Part shown: piece after piece, positions 63,742-64,000 of the stretch | Numbering within the stretch: the first letter of the stretch is position 1 | How the letters are laid out: every line of letters begins with the position of its first letter | From: an uncultured Holophagaceae bacterium | GTDB taxonomy: Bacteria > Acidobacteriota > Holophagae > Holophagales > Holophagaceae | Length of the DNA stretch: 64,000 nucleotides | Reading direction: 5' to 3' | Assembly: GCA_903884655.1 (NCBI GenBank) | Contig: CAISFO010000055.1 | Location: forward strand, 1 to 64,000 | The notes under the pieces: generated by a model | Told to the model about the DNA's origin: nothing | What the model saw: the letters and a program-made list of their open reading frames with translations, nothing else | Database searches by the model: none | Program-made: the position numbers and the translations under genes

Positions 63742-64000
63742 ATGATGCTCTGGAGACAGTTCGCGTCCGAATGGCGGCTCTACAGCCGCGACCGGGTGGC
63801 CATGTTCTGGACCTTCGCCTTCCCGGTGCTCCTGCTCCTGGGCTTCGGAACGATCTTCAAGGACGACAGCGGCCCCAAGCTGGCCGTGGTTCGCGTGCAA
63901 TCCCCGGTGCCCACCGCCATCGACGGAGCCCTGGACAAAGCCCTGACGGATCTGCAGCTGAAGGTGCTGACCTTGTCGAAGTCCGAGGCCGAGACCCGCT
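63742..64000 (+). CDS. ABC-2 type permease, N-terminal part (cut by window end)
   Basis: First 86 codons only: MMLWRQFASEWRLYSRDRVA, then a membrane span (MFWTFAFPVLLLLGFGTIF), then the start of a large extracytoplasmic loop (KDDSGPKLAVVRVQSPVP). This matches ABC-2/DrrB- or YhfI-type permeases with a big loop after span 1. It pairs with the ATPase directly upstream (2-bp gap). Confidence 0.85.
   Translation, partial: MMLWRQFASEWRLYSRDRVAMFWTFAFPVLLLLGFGTIFKDDSGPKLAVVRVQSPVPTAIDGALDKALTDLQLKVLTLSKSEAETR

Overview
The window is GC-rich (roughly two thirds G+C by eye), densely packed bacterial chromosome with housekeeping, respiratory and very elaborate signalling genes. The mix (quinol-type nitric oxide reductase, MEP isoprenoid genes, TrpB2-type tryptophan synthase, many periplasmic-sensor kinases, orphan flagellar-rod-like protein) fits an environmental Gram-negative bacterium. 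My best guess is Acidobacteriota, class Holophagae (Geothrix/Holophaga-like), but this is inference from gene content; no rRNA is present. I saw no rRNA, tRNA, CRISPR array, transposase, prophage or plasmid gene.

Layout. 1-4.8 kb: end of arginine decarboxylase speA, a DinB-fold protein, 3-hydroxyacyl-CoA dehydrogenase, a small membrane protein, purD, tpx. 4.8-9.9 kb: a tight five-gene minus-strand operon (isocitrate/isopropylmalate-type dehydrogenase, HMG-CoA-lyase-type lyase, class III CoA-transferase, and large and small aconitase-type hydratase subunits) that together look like a citramalate/3-methylmalate pathway rather than leucine synthesis. 10-13 kb: polA, preceded by a duplicated copy of its own first 15 codons and a REP-like hairpin. 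13-25 kb: cache protein, SDR, an IspH-UbiA-like fusion, ACT protein, MFS transporter, a cache-HAMP-PAS-GGDEF diguanylate cyclase, a GH13 glycosidase, a 2-TM protein and qNor. 25-30 kb: anti-sigma-type kinase and a minus-strand run ddl, flgC-like, degenerate S41 peptidase, divergent deacetylase, crcB, DUF190. 30-33 kb: coaD, trpB2, purU.

33-47 kb is a signalling island. A hybrid kinase with a periplasmic substrate-binding-like sensor (33.2-35.9 kb) is followed by a broken receiver gene, then a 1907-residue protein (36.5-42.2 kb) that joins a complete Cu(I) P1B-type ATPase to an ethylene-receptor (ETR1)-type Cu-binding membrane domain, PAS, histidine kinase, two receivers and an HPt domain. It is followed by a beta-propeller hybrid kinase (42.4-46.7 kb) with a closely related kinase/receiver/HPt tail. 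In plants the copper ATPase RAN1 supplies copper to the ethylene receptor ETR1 as a separate protein; here the equivalents are one polypeptide. This is the most striking feature of the window.

47-64 kb returns to housekeeping and unknown genes: recG, a trans-sulfuration enzyme with a divergent Lrp-type regulator and a clear operator palindrome, a TMEM175-type channel, several proteins of unknown function, a palindromic MITE-like repeat, a methionine aminopeptidase with no canonical start codon, gltB-gltD, ispE, and an ABC exporter ATPase with the start of its permease.
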